From Sphingomonas sp. PsM26 (GTDB lineage: Bacteria > Pseudomonadota > Alphaproteobacteria > Sphingomonadales > Sphingomonadaceae): 64,000 nucleotides of DNA. Of the stretch, positions 48,359 through 57,224 are shown piece after piece (the stretch's first letter is position 1; every line of letters begins with the position of its first letter). Position numbers and translations under genes: made by a program. Below the pieces are notes generated by a model that was given only the letters and a program-made list of their open reading frames with translations, was not told the origin of the DNA and ran no database searches. The stretch is taken from contig JARUXA010000003.1 in the NCBI GenBank assembly GCA_030433805.1, positions 186,001-250,000 of the forward strand, read 5' to 3'.

Positions 48359-51300
48359 GCCGGTTCTCCCTGCTGAATGACGGGATGCGGATGATGTCCG
48401 ACGTCGCGCCCGTGCGCGCCGCGATCCTCTGGACCCACATGCCGCGAGAAACGCCCGATCAGCACTGGCAGCACCAGGAGAATCAGGATCGGCGCAAGCC
48501 CCATCCCGCCGACCACGACGAGCGCCAGCGGCTTCTGCACCTGGCTCCCGATTCCCGAAGATACGGCGGCGGGAAGCAGCCCGATCGCAGCGGCGAGGCA
48601 AGTCATGACCACCGGACGCAGGCTGGTCTGGACAGTGCCCGCCAGCGCCGCGTCTCGGTCGAACCCCTGGTCGATATGCTGGTTGAAGGTCGTCACCATC
48701 AGGATGCCGTCCATCACCGCGATGCCGAACAGCGCCACGAAGCCGATCGCCGCCGAGATACTGAACGCCGTCCCGGTCAGCGCGAGTGCAAGTACGCCGC
48801 CGATGATCGCCATCGGGATCACGCTGAAGCTGAGCAGCGTGTCACGCACCGAGGAGAAGTTGGCGTAGAGCAGCACCAGGATCAGCGCGAGGCTGATCGG
48901 CACGACCACCTCGAGCCGGTTGACCGCGCTCGTCAGGCTGCCGAGCTCGCCCGCCCATTCGAGGCTGTAGCCGGGCGGAAGCGTGACGTTCCTGGCGATC
49001 CGCGCCTGCACCTCGTCCACCGTGCCGCCGAGATCGCGCCCACGGACGCTGAACTTGATCGGGACGTAACGTTCCTGATGTTCGCGGTAGATGAAGGAAG
49101 CGCCGGTAGTCAGGCGGACCTTGGCGACTTCTGACAACGGCACCTGGATCGACCCGGTCCCGGTCGGTGACGGCGCGCCGATCGTGATCCGGCGCAGCGC
49201 ATCCAGACTGTCGCGCTGCGCGTCTTTGAGCCGAACGACGATCGGGAAGTGCCGGTCGGTGCCGTGCTCGTACAGGTCGCCGCTGCTCTGCCCGCCGATC
49301 GACGCGGCGACCGACGTGTTGATGTCGTCGGGGGTCAGACCATAGCGCGCCGCCGCGCCGCGATCGATGTCGATCTGCACGGTCGGCTGGCCAAGCGAGT
49401 TGGAGATGCCGAGGTCGGCAACGCCACGCACCCTGGCCATCTGGTCGCGGATCTGCTCGGCGATATGCTGGAGCGTCGCGAGGTCGGGGCCGAACACCTT
49501 GACCGAATTTGCACCCTTCACGCCCGACGAGGCTTCCTCGACATTGTCCTGGATATATTGCGAGAATTCGAAGTCGACGCCCGGGAAACGCGCCTGCAAC
49601 CGGTGTTGCAGCTCGGCAGTCAGCGTTTCCTTGGTCACGCCTGCGGGCCATTGGTCGGCGGGCTTGAGCGGGGTGTAGAATTCGGCGTTGAAGAAGCCGG
49701 TTGCGTCGGTCCCGTCATCGGGGCGGCCATGCGACGAGATAACCCGCTGCACTTCGGGATAGGCGGCGATCATGTCGCGGATAGCATTGACCGAGGGTTG
49801 CCCCGCCTCGAGCGAGATGGAACCCGGCAACGACGCGCGGATGTAGAGATTGCCTTCCTCCAGATGCGGCAGGAATTCGATCCCGAGCGAGCGCATTCCC
49901 ACCAGCGCTGTGACGAGCAGTAGTGCCGCACCCCCGAGCGTGACGATCCGGTTGGACAAAGCGAAGGCGGCGGCGGGTTCGTAGACCGCGCGGAGCTTGC
50001 GCACGACCCAGGTTTCGACCTCGTCGAGCGAGTCCGGGAGGAGCAGCGCGGACAGCACCGGCGACACCGTGAAGGTCGCGACCAGCCCGCCCGCGATAGC
50101 GTACGCATAGGTCTTCGCCATCGGGCCGAAGATGTGCCCCTCGACCCCGGTCAGTGTGAACAGCGGGATGAAGCTTGCGATGATGATCGCGGCGGCGAAG
50201 AAGATCCCGCGGCTGACTTCGCTCGACCCGTGCAGGATCGCGGAGAAGCGGCTCGCCGGGGTGGCGTGGGTATGTCCGCCCTCGATCGCGGCGGACCGTT
50301 CGACCATATGGCGGAAGATGTTCTCGACCATGATGACGCTGGCATCCACCACCAGCCCGAAGTCGAGCGCACCGAGCGACAGCAGGTTGGCGGATTCACC
50401 TTGCACCGTGAGGATCAGCACCGCGAACGCGAGCGCGAAGGGGATGGTCAGCGCGACGATCACCGCGCTGCGCAAGTTTCCAAGGAACAGCCACTGAAGC
50501 ACGAAGATCAGCAGGATCCCCTCGACCAGATTGTGCATCACGGTGTGGGTGGTGACACCGATCAGCTCGGACCGGTCGTAGATCCGCTCGAGCTTGACGC
50601 CCGGTGGCAGGATGCCGGTCGCGTTGATCGTCTCGACCTCTTTCTGGACCGCGTTGATCGTCGGCATCGATTGCGCGCCGCGCTGCATCAGCACGATGCC
50701 CATCACGATGTCGTCGTCAGCGCCCTCGCCCGCGATGCCGAGACGCGGGGCATTGCCGATCCGCAGCGTCGCGACGTCCTTGACCAAAACCGGGTTGCCC
50801 GCATTGGTCGCGACGAGCGCGTTGCGGATCGCATCGGTCGACTGGATCAGCCCGACGCCGCGGACGATCGCCGCCTGCGATCCGAAGTTGATCGTCTGCG
50901 CGCCGACGTTGCTGTCGCCCTTGCCGATCGCGGCGAGCACCTGTGACACGGTCACGCCGTGCGCGACCATCCGGTCGTTGTCGACCACCACCTCATAGGT
51001 GCGCAGCTTGCCGCCCCAGCCGGTCACGTCAGCGACGCCCGGGATTCGCTTGAACCGGCGTTGCAGCACCCAGTCCTGCAGCGTCTTGAGGTCCATCACC
51101 GAATAGCCCTTGGGCGCGGAGATGCGGTAGCGGTAGATTTCGCCGATCGGACTGGTTGGGGAGATCTGCGGCTGCGCGCCACCGGGCAAGGCGCCGAGCT
51201 GTGACAAGCGGCCGAGCACGCGTTGCTCCGCTTCGCCAAAGGTATAATCGTAGCTGAACTGGATCCGGATATCGGACAGGCCGAACAGCGAGATCGATCG

Positions 51301-51543
51301 GACCGCGGTGATGTGCGGCACGCCCGCCATCGCGACCTCGATCGGGATCGTGACGTTACGCTCCATCTCCTCGGCCGAGACGCCGTTGCTCTGTGTCAGC
51401 ACCTCGACCATCGGCGGGACCGGGTCGGGATAGGCCTCGATGTTGAGGTTGTAGAAGGCGATGCCGCCGGCCAGGATAAGCCCGACCAGCAGCATGAGTA
51501 CGAGGATGCGCTGGCGCAGCGCAAAGCCGACGATGCCGTTCAC
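48355..51543 (-). CDS. RND efflux pump, heavy-metal (CzcA/CusA) type
   Basis: A 1062-residue inner-membrane proton-driven pump with twelve helices and two large periplasmic loops. CzcA/CusA-type signatures are MNGIVGFALRQRILVLMLLV, EAYPDPVPPMVEVLTQSNGV, and the proton-relay helix SLGALDFGLVVDASVIMVEN with Asp residues at the expected points. The family exports divalent or monovalent metal ions from periplasm or cytoplasm; no metal-chaperone or P-type ATPase gene is adjacent, so the cation is uncertain. One base separates it from the adaptor gene. Confidence 0.93.
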   Translation of the reverse strand: MNGIVGFALRQRILVLMLLVGLILAGGIAFYNLNIEAYPDPVPPMVEVLTQSNGVSAEEMERNVTIPIEVAMAGVPHITAVRSISLFGLSDIRIQFSYDYTFGEAEQRVLGRLSQLGALPGGAQPQISPTSPIGEIYRYRISAPKGYSVMDLKTLQDWVLQRRFKRIPGVADVTGWGGKLRTYEVVVDNDRMVAHGVTVSQVLAAIGKGDSNVGAQTINFGSQAAIVRGVGLIQSTDAIRNALVATNAGNPVLVKDVATLRIGNAPRLGIAGEGADDDIVMGIVLMQRGAQSMPTINAVQKEVETINATGILPPGVKLERIYDRSELIGVTTHTVMHNLVEGILLIFVLQWLFLGNLRSAVIVALTIPFALAFAVLILTVQGESANLLSLGALDFGLVVDASVIMVENIFRHMVERSAAIEGGHTHATPASRFSAILHGSSEVSRGIFFAAAIIIASFIPLFTLTGVEGHIFGPMAKTYAYAIAGGLVATFTVSPVLSALLLPDSLDEVETWVVRKLRAVYEPAAAFALSNRIVTLGGAALLLVTALVGMRSLGIEFLPHLEEGNLYIRASLPGSISLEAGQPSVNAIRDMIAAYPEVQRVISSHGRPDDGTDATGFFNAEFYTPLKPADQWPAGVTKETLTAELQHRLQARFPGVDFEFSQYIQDNVEEASSGVKGANSVKVFGPDLATLQHIAEQIRDQMARVRGVADLGISNSLGQPTVQIDIDRGAAARYGLTPDDINTSVAASIGGQSSGDLYEHGTDRHFPIVVRLKDAQRDSLDALRRITIGAPSPTGTGSIQVPLSEVAKVRLTTGASFIYREHQERYVPIKFSVRGRDLGGTVDEVQARIARNVTLPPGYSLEWAGELGSLTSAVNRLEVVVPISLALILVLLYANFSSVRDTLLSFSVIPMAIIGGVLALALTGTAFSISAAIGFVALFGIAVMDGILMVTTFNQHIDQGFDRDAALAGTVQTSLRPVVMTCLAAAIGLLPAAVSSGIGSQVQKPLALVVVGGMGLAPILILLVLPVLIGRFSRHVGPEDRGAHGRDVGHHPHPVIQQGEPA

Positions 51544-51544
51544 G

Positions 51545-52801
51545 TCAGAGCCCCGCTTCGTTCACGAACAAGGCGCCCGACGTGACGATCCGGTCGCCCG
51601 CCCTCAGCCCTGCGACGATATGGTCGACACCGTCGGTGCTGTCCGCGACCTGGACGGGGCGAGCGTAAAGATAGCCCTTGGCGCCCGCGATCCATACGAC
51701 AGCCTTGTCGCCTTCATGGATTACCGCGTCCGACGGGACATAGATTCCGGTCGCCGCACCACTGCGCTTCTCGATCGTGAAGCTTGCGAACATCTGCGGC
51801 TTGAGTGCGCCGTCGTCGTTGCGGACGGTCGCGCGGACCGGGAGGCGATGCGTCGCCGGATCGAGTGCCGCGCCGACATTGTCGATCACCGCGTCGAACA
51901 CCCGGCCCGGATAGGCTGGCGTGGTGACGCGTGCATGGTCGCCGACATGGACGCTCGCGGCATCCCCTTCGGCAAGCTGCGCGATCAACCAGACGCGGCT
52001 CGCATCCGCGATCGTCATGATTGGCTTGTCGCCGCCCGCAGTGACGTATTGGCCGGGCGCCACGTCGCGGCTCGCAACGACGCCCGAGACCGGCGCGCGA
52101 TACACCGTTTGTGCGGAGATCGAATCGCCGCCCGCCTGCAACCCCCGGATTTCGGTCGCGCCCTTACCGAGCAGCGACAGCTTGTCGCGCGTCGCCGCCA
52201 GCGCGGCATCCGCCGACCGCAGGGCGGATTGCGCGGTCACCAGATCGCTTTGCGCCTGACGGTAATCCTTCAGCGCACCGCCTGCGGTCTGGTAGATCGC
52301 GGCCTGCCGGGTCGCGGTATCCTGTGCGATGCGGACCTGCGCGGCAGCGGTCGCGCGCTGAGCGCTTGCGGTGACGAACTGGTCGCGTGCCTCGACGAAA
52401 TCGGGTGACGCGATCCGCAGCAGGGGTTGCCCGCGCGTCACCTTCTGCCCGGCCTGGACAAACACCGCGGCAACCTGCCCCGAGAAAGGCAGTAAAACGG
52501 GTGTACTGCTGTCCCCGTTGACCGCAATCGTACCGGTCGCCTGGATGCCGCCGGTCACCGTGCCGTCACGGACCGTCTGCAGCTTCATCGCCGCGAGCTG
52601 GTCCTTCGTCGGGGCAAAGGATCCGGGCGGGGCGGTCGGTGTCACGGACTCCGCAGGCTTGGTCGCGGCGCGCATGACCGCGACTACAACGAAGAGCAGG
52701 ACAATGATCAGCGCCGCAATCGCAAGCAGGCGCAATTCTGCGCGTCGGTCCATTTTGGTCGTGGCGGGGAGGCCAATGCCGTGGTCGGTCGTCGCCGTCA
52801 T
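51545..52801 (-). CDS. RND efflux periplasmic adaptor (CzcB/CusB-like)
   Basis: A 418-residue membrane-fusion protein. A short cytoplasmic N-terminus and one anchor helix (LLAIAALIIVLLFVVVAVMR) are followed by the barrel-sandwich lipoyl halves (LPFSGQVAAVFVQAGQKVTR, YRAPVSGVVASRDVAPGQYV) around an alpha-hairpin (residues about 150-210), and a C-terminal domain ending FVNEAGL. First gene of the RND operon. An OmpR-type direct repeat (52857-52874) sits about 60 bp upstream, shared with the divergent regulator. Confidence 0.92.
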   Translation of the reverse strand: MTATTDHGIGLPATTKMDRRAELRLLAIAALIIVLLFVVVAVMRAATKPAESVTPTAPPGSFAPTKDQLAAMKLQTVRDGTVTGGIQATGTIAVNGDSSTPVLLPFSGQVAAVFVQAGQKVTRGQPLLRIASPDFVEARDQFVTASAQRATAAAQVRIAQDTATRQAAIYQTAGGALKDYRQAQSDLVTAQSALRSADAALAATRDKLSLLGKGATEIRGLQAGGDSISAQTVYRAPVSGVVASRDVAPGQYVTAGGDKPIMTIADASRVWLIAQLAEGDAASVHVGDHARVTTPAYPGRVFDAVIDNVGAALDPATHRLPVRATVRNDDGALKPQMFASFTIEKRSGAATGIYVPSDAVIHEGDKAVVWIAGAKGYLYARPVQVADSTDGVDHIVAGLRAGDRIVTSGALFVNEAGL

Positions 52802-52856
52802 CTCAGTCTCGAACTCGTTTGCGAGGCAGGTAGAGGCGGCGCACTAGGCAGCGAGG

Positions 52857-52874
52857 CTTACAGCAGACTTACAG
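52857..52874. promoter_or_regulatory. OmpR-type direct repeat between efflux and regulator genes
   Basis: CTTACAG at 52857-52863 and 52868-52874, exactly 11 bp apart (one DNA turn), as for OmpR/PhoB-family tandem binding. It lies about 56 bp from the adaptor ATG and 63 bp from the regulator ATG, so one site could serve both divergent promoters. Confidence 0.6.
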
Positions 52875-52936
52875 ACCTATTTTTCCGCGGCGCCTTTCTG
52901 CAAGAGGGGCTTGAAGCAAGGGGGACCGGCGCGACG

Positions 52937-53611
52937 ATGCGGCTGTTGATGGTAGAAGACGACCGGGAACTGGCCGAAGCGCTGGCAGCGGCGCTCGCGC
53001 GGCGCGGGATTTCCAGCGATCATGCCGACACCGCCGCGGACGCGCTACAGATGGCGGCGGCAGCCCGGTATAGCGCGGTCGTACTCGATCTTGGGCTTCC
53101 CGACGCGGACGGATTGACGGTCTTGCGCGCTCTTCGCGCGCGACGGGATCCGGTTCCCATCATCGTCCTTACCGCACGCGGCGATACGGCGGCGCGGATT
53201 GGCGGACTGGATCACGGTGCTGATGATTATCTTGCGAAGCCGTTCGACGTCGAGGAACTCGTCGCGCGGTTACGGGCAGTCCTGCGCCGTCAGGGCGGGT
53301 TCGCAGGCGCCGAACTCACCGTCGGCAACCTTCGTTTCGACTCCACGGCGCGTGCGGTAGACGTCGATGGGCGCGTGCTTCTTCTCTCTGCGCGGGAGCT
53401 CGAACTGGTCGACGTGCTTCTAAGACGACCGGGACGCGTCGTGGTAAAGGCGGTAATTGAGGATCAGTTATTCGGCTTGTCCGAGCCGCTCGGGTCCAAC
53501 GCGATCGAAGTCTACGTCCATCGCCTGCGCCGCAAATTGGAGCATGCTGGCGCGACGATCGTCATCGAGACAATCCGCGGGGTTGGATACATGCTGCGCG
53601 CCTCAACGTGA
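52937..53611 (+). CDS. OmpR/PhoB-family response regulator
   Basis: A 224-residue regulator. Receiver: LLMVEDDRELAEALAAALAR, phospho-Asp in AVVLDLGLPDADG, Thr in VLTARGDTAARIGG, Lys in YLAKPFDVEELVARLRAVLR. Winged HTH: LSARELELVDVLLRRPGRVV and GSNAIEVYVHRLRRKLEHAG, ending IETIRGVGYMLR. It should control the divergent RND operon in response to its kinase. Its stop overlaps the kinase GTG (GTGA). Confidence 0.93.
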   Translation: MRLLMVEDDRELAEALAAALARRGISSDHADTAADALQMAAAARYSAVVLDLGLPDADGLTVLRALRARRDPVPIIVLTARGDTAARIGGLDHGADDYLAKPFDVEELVARLRAVLRRQGGFAGAELTVGNLRFDSTARAVDVDGRVLLLSARELELVDVLLRRPGRVVVKAVIEDQLFGLSEPLGSNAIEVYVHRLRRKLEHAGATIVIETIRGVGYMLRAST

Positions 53612-54960
53612 GAATCCGCTGGCCGCGTTCGCTAATCGCGCGAATCCTGCTCCTCGAAGGGGCTGCGATCCTGTTCGCAATGGTCTTCATCCCGCTCCTG
53701 ACCGCATCCGTGCTCCAGCAGACCAAGGCTGTGTATCAGGAAAGACTGCTTATTGCACAGGCGCAGGACATCGCTGCGGAGGTAACGTCAACGGCCTCTG
53801 CTCCCGGTCGCGTACTCCTGCCGCCGGCACTCGAAGCACTGTACGCGGGTACCTATGACGGGCGCGCATTCGCGATCGTCAACGCCGCGGGCCACGCAGT
53901 GACTTACAGCCCGCATGCCAACGGCGTGCCGTGGGATGCCGTAAGACGCGGGCGAAGCGAAGAGTCGTTCAGGCGCGGCAGCTACGTAGTGGTCAGCGTC
54001 CCAGCGCGGATTGCCGATATGACCTGGTGGATCCTCGTATCGCAGGACGAAACCCGCCCGGGTGCCATCACCGACGACATCACGCGCGGGTTCCTGACCC
54101 GGTATCTTGCATTGCTACTGCCGATCCTGTTGCTGCTACCGTTAGTCAACAGCGTGCTGATCGCGCTTCTGGTCCGCACCGTCCGCAAAGTATCGGACCA
54201 TGCTGCGGCAATCGGTCCGCGAAGCCTGCATGTGCGGCTTGCGGACGCGGGATTGCCGACCGAAGTGCGCCCGCTGGTGCATGCAACCAACAGCCTGATC
54301 GAACGGCTGGAACAGAGCTTTACGGCGCAATCAGAGTTTGTCGGTAACGTCGTGCACGAATTGCGCACGCCGCTGGCAACTCTCCGCATCAGGCTCGACG
54401 CGGTGTCCGACGACGCCTTACGCGCGACCTTGTTAGCGCAAGTCGACCGGGTCTCGCACGTCGTTTCCCAATTGCATGATCTCGCGCGCGCCGACGTGAT
54501 CGAGGAGGAGGACCTGGTTGCCATCGATCTGGTGGCTGTAGCGCGGGACACGTTGACGGACTCTGCGCCGATGATCGCGGCAAGCGGACATCCTGTGACT
54601 CTGGACGTGCCGGCCGCGCCCGTATTGGTCCGCGGAAACCGGGTGCTGCTATCGATCGCGCTTTCGAACTTCATCAGCAATGCCGTGCGGCACACCCCGA
54701 CCGGTACACCGATCGCAATCGCCGTCGATCCTCGCGGTACGGTAAGTGTTGCCGATCGCGGACCGGGGGTTACCGTGATGGACCGCAGCTTGCTGACCCA
54801 GCGGTTCTGGCGCGCCGATCATCGGCGGTCCGACAGCGCCGGGATTGGCCTCTCCATCGTCCAGCGGATCGTCGCCTTGCACGACGGGTGCCTGGACATT
54901 TCCGACGGCCCCGTTGGTGGCACGCGCTTCGCAATGGTCATTCCCCTTGCGCGCCAATAG
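53608..54960 (+). CDS. membrane sensor histidine kinase (efflux two-component system)
   Basis: A 450-residue kinase from GTG 53608. Two membrane helices (about 14-33 and 165-188) flank a periplasmic domain. HAMP-like linker, His box FVGNVVHELRTPLATLRIRL, and ATPase domain with LSNFISNAVRHTPTG, VADRGPGV and SDSAGIGLSIVQRIVALHDG. It is the partner of the OmpR-type regulator. Its 3' end overlaps the convergent HisKA_2-type kinase gene by 23 bases. Confidence 0.93.
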   Translation: MRIRWPRSLIARILLLEGAAILFAMVFIPLLTASVLQQTKAVYQERLLIAQAQDIAAEVTSTASAPGRVLLPPALEALYAGTYDGRAFAIVNAAGHAVTYSPHANGVPWDAVRRGRSEESFRRGSYVVVSVPARIADMTWWILVSQDETRPGAITDDITRGFLTRYLALLLPILLLLPLVNSVLIALLVRTVRKVSDHAAAIGPRSLHVRLADAGLPTEVRPLVHATNSLIERLEQSFTAQSEFVGNVVHELRTPLATLRIRLDAVSDDALRATLLAQVDRVSHVVSQLHDLARADVIEEEDLVAIDLVAVARDTLTDSAPMIAASGHPVTLDVPAAPVLVRGNRVLLSIALSNFISNAVRHTPTGTPIAIAVDPRGTVSVADRGPGVTVMDRSLLTQRFWRADHRRSDSAGIGLSIVQRIVALHDGCLDISDGPVGGTRFAMVIPLARQ

Positions 54961-55960
54961 CGCCGATTGCAGCGGCGGCTGGCAAGGCGAATTGCAATGT
55001 CGCCACGGTCGTGCCGGAGATCCGCGCATAGGCGATCGTGCCTTGTATCTGTTTCGCGAGCAAAACCAGAAGGCTGCGACCACGGCGATCTTTGCCGTCA
55101 CCGCTGCTGAACCCGACGCCATTGTCGGTAACAATCAACTCGACGCAGTCCGGGCGGAAGGTGTGCCGGTGCAGGTACAGCAAGACTTCGCCGCCTTCCC
55201 CGTTAGGAAAAGCGTGTTTGCGGACATTGGTCAGCATTTCGTTTGCAACTAGACCAAGCAGGCTCAACGTGCGGATCGGCAGACGAAGGCTTTCGTCGAT
55301 ATCTGCACGCAACGAAATCGATCCGATACTCAAGGTGGTGAGTTGCAGGTCGCCGCAGAGATCGAGCAAAAACTGCCGGGCTGCGATCGCGTCCTGCGTA
55401 TCGCGGTCGCGCACTTCGAGACGCTGGTACACGCGTCCCAGAACAACCAATCGGCTACCGATGTCGGTGAGAAGGTCCCGCGCCTCCAGGCTGGTCGCAT
55501 CGTTCGCCTTGATCGACGCCATCGAGACCAAGATTGACAGATCGTTGGAGAGGCGGTGCGCGAGCTCCGCATGCGCCACGCTTCGCCATTCCGCCGCCTG
55601 CCGGCTGGCCGCCACGTCCGCAGCCAGAACCGCGGAAAGCGTATCGCGGCGGGCAACATACCAGGCCATCATTACCCCGGTGGTGATGACACCGATCAAC
55701 CCGATGGCATGGTCCGGATCGCTGACCGCAAACCCTTCGCCCGGCAAGATCAGGGCAAGCTCAAGCGCGCCGGTTACCACCGCGGCAACAGTGGGAATAC
55801 GACCTCCAAGGAATGCCACGATGGCAAAGGCCAGACACGTCATGCCGAACGTCGGGGCAGCGTTGTCGGGTGTGGCAAGCGTGCACCCCACAATCACCGC
55901 TGTTTCGAAGAGAATTGCTAGAGCCGTCGCAACGATGATACGTACCAGGCGGGATGCCAT
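54938..55960 (-). CDS. HisKA_2-type sensor histidine kinase
   Basis: A 340-residue kinase. Four N-terminal helices (DUF4118-like: LARIIV-type start, FGMTCLAFAIVAFLGGRIPT) occupy residues 1-115. The His box AELAHRLSNDLSILVSMASI and the ATPase block ANEMLTNVRKHAFPNGEGGE, TDNGVGFSSGDG follow the HisKA_2 pattern used in general stress and light signalling. No response regulator is next to it. A direct repeat at 56052-56068, like that of the OmpR-type regulator, lies about 90 bp upstream. Confidence 0.87.
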   Translation of the reverse strand: MASRLVRIIVATALAILFETAVIVGCTLATPDNAAPTFGMTCLAFAIVAFLGGRIPTVAAVVTGALELALILPGEGFAVSDPDHAIGLIGVITTGVMMAWYVARRDTLSAVLAADVAASRQAAEWRSVAHAELAHRLSNDLSILVSMASIKANDATSLEARDLLTDIGSRLVVLGRVYQRLEVRDRDTQDAIAARQFLLDLCGDLQLTTLSIGSISLRADIDESLRLPIRTLSLLGLVANEMLTNVRKHAFPNGEGGEVLLYLHRHTFRPDCVELIVTDNGVGFSSGDGKDRRGRSLLVLLAKQIQGTIAYARISGTTVATLQFALPAAAAIGAIGAQGE

Positions 55961-56051
55961 AAGGAACCCTTCAAGCTCAGGCGAGATGCAAACACCGCCT
56001 TGGAATCATGGTCGCTACCGTCACGCCATCGAGGCCAGATGCGATCGGAGG

Positions 56052-56068
56052 CTTACATCGACCTTACA
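56052..56068. promoter_or_regulatory. OmpR-type direct repeat upstream of the HisKA_2 kinase
   Basis: CTTACA at 56052-56057 and 56063-56068, again 11 bp apart and preceded by GG, as at 52857-52874. The shared pattern GGCTTACA-N5-CTTACA suggests one regulator binds both places. Confidence 0.5.
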
Positions 56069-56332
56069 ACGCGGCTTCCGAGATTGACGGCGACGGCTTG
56101 GGGGGGATGATTTTGGACGCGGGTTTGAGCGAGGCAACACTTCGCGCTGCGGTTCGCGGGCCAGCATCAAGTCGTTTCTCTCGATGTTCCTGTCACTTCC
56201 ACCACGAAGATCGGCAATCGATACCCGTATGGCTCCTTCCGCGCATCGGCGCGAAAAAGGTTTCTTCCCTAGGCCGCAAGCCAATCGAGGACTACGCACA
56301 ATTTGGAACAACGTCGTTTGTACGCCATTAAC

Positions 56333-56401
56333 GACGCGCGCCTCTAACCGGTAGAACGCATGATCCGAAATCCCCATGCGACGGTTGACTTCGAGCACCG
56401 G
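56333..56401 (-). pseudogene. possible IS3-family transposase OrfA remnant
   Basis: TPVLEVNRRMGISDHAFYRL (reverse strand) resembles the helix-turn-helix of IS3-type OrfA, usually PVAEVCRKMGIS--TFYRWK. A stop lies just upstream in frame and no OrfB follows. The match is short, so it is only a hint. Confidence 0.3.
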
Positions 56402-56445
56402 CGTATCTGGCCATCAAAAGCGCGCTGACCACCGGCGACAGCTGA

Positions 56446-56661
56446 TTGACACTGGCATGGGCATTCAACGGTACAGGTCTGACGTTCGGGCTTCAGCGGC
56501 TGTTTGCCAAGCATGAAGATGTTCACAATGTGCGGATGGTGCAAACCGATCGGCTAACGAGGGAGTCTGGCTTCTACCTCAGCTATTCCGAACGACGGCA
56601 CCTACCCGCAAGATTGCGCGCTTTACTGATCATAGCGGGTGAACCAAAGCCACTTGGCTAG
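56446..56661 (+). pseudogene. C-terminal remnant of a LysR-family regulator
   Basis: The frame includes GTGLTFGLQRLFA and then SGFYLSYSERRHLPARLRAL, close to the common LysR end (YLxYPxRRHLPARxRAF). No HTH or preceding substrate domain is present upstream. It is an isolated tail in a gene-poor stretch at the right end of the island. Confidence 0.45.
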
Positions 56662-56805
56662 CGCATACGCATGTTTTCAGTTCTTCAGCTTAGTCGTCGC
56701 CGCCGTCGCGTCTTAGATCGCGCCTTTAGTGAGGTGACTGCAAGGGCGGATCGTTGCCATTACGTAGCGCGGATTCAGCGTCTGCTTTCACCAATCCACC
56801 CCCAA

Positions 56806-56913
56806 AAGCGGCCATTCCGCTTCCTACCCAATATGACTACACAGCCCCCTGCATAGCTGCCTGAACGAACGTCCGCTTACGCCGTTCGCCCCCCGAAAGC
56901 GGACTGGCCGCTT
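56806..56913. repeat. pair of short palindromic repeats
   Basis: AAGCGG-CCATT-CCGCTT (56806-56822) and AAGCGG-ACTGG-CCGCTT (56897-56913), each after a C-run and before CC-ACCC, 91 bp apart. They look like dispersed palindromic repeats (REP-like). The whole stretch 55961-57124 has no intact gene. Confidence 0.5.
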
Positions 56914-57039
56914 CCCACCCTCTTCACCCCGACAGCGCCCCCATTAAAGCGCGATCGATGAAGTTGCCGCGCCACCAGGCCGATTGCATGGACCAAGGAC
57001 ATGGGTCGGTTTAAATTGACCTGTCGCCCGCTACAATTA

Positions 57040-57060
57040 GGTGCTACAAATGCTACGAAA
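57040..57060 (+). repeat. GGTGCTACAAA-type repeat near attR
   Basis: GGTGCTACAAA-TGCTACGAAA, matching the repeats beside attL (4859-4882), 65 bases inside the right repeat. It supports the island boundary. Confidence 0.5.
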
Positions 57061-57124
57061 TACCTGATCAGGCCTTTTGCCAGGCTATTGTTTTTATTTG
57101 ATTATTCCGCGGGATGACGTCTCC

Positions 57125-57138
57125 CGTAGGGGTCACCA
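57125..57138 (+). repeat. attR core
   Basis: CGTAGGGGTCACCA, identical to the tRNA-Glu 3' end at 4782-4795, here without the rest of a tRNA. It is preceded by GTCTCC and followed by chromosomal sequence leading to the cyclophilin gene. Confidence 0.85.
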
Positions 57139-57224
57139 GCAGTACGCCGAGGCGTGACACGCGATGGATCTCAGCAGCATCGACGACACTGGCATCCGTG
57201 CACACGCCGCCGCCCCTTGCCAGA

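Larger units (their letters stand above)
4782..57138. mobile_element. 52-kb genomic island in tRNA-Glu
   Basis: It is bounded by identical 14-bp repeats (CGTAGGGGTCACCA): one is the 3' end of the intact tRNA-Glu, the other stands alone at 57125-57138. A tyrosine-recombinase gene begins 87 bases after the left repeat and reads away from the tRNA, the classic layout. GGTGCTACAAA repeats occur next to both ends. Outside the repeats lie housekeeping and sugar-use genes; inside lie accessory regulators, hydrolases and an efflux system. The integrase is truncated and no conjugation or phage genes are seen, so the island looks fixed unless a related recombinase acts on it. Confidence 0.85.

Noticed and set aside
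56008-56331. 107-codon frame upstream of the HisKA_2 kinase
   Set aside because: No ribosome-binding site or family resemblance; it overlaps the direct-repeat operator.
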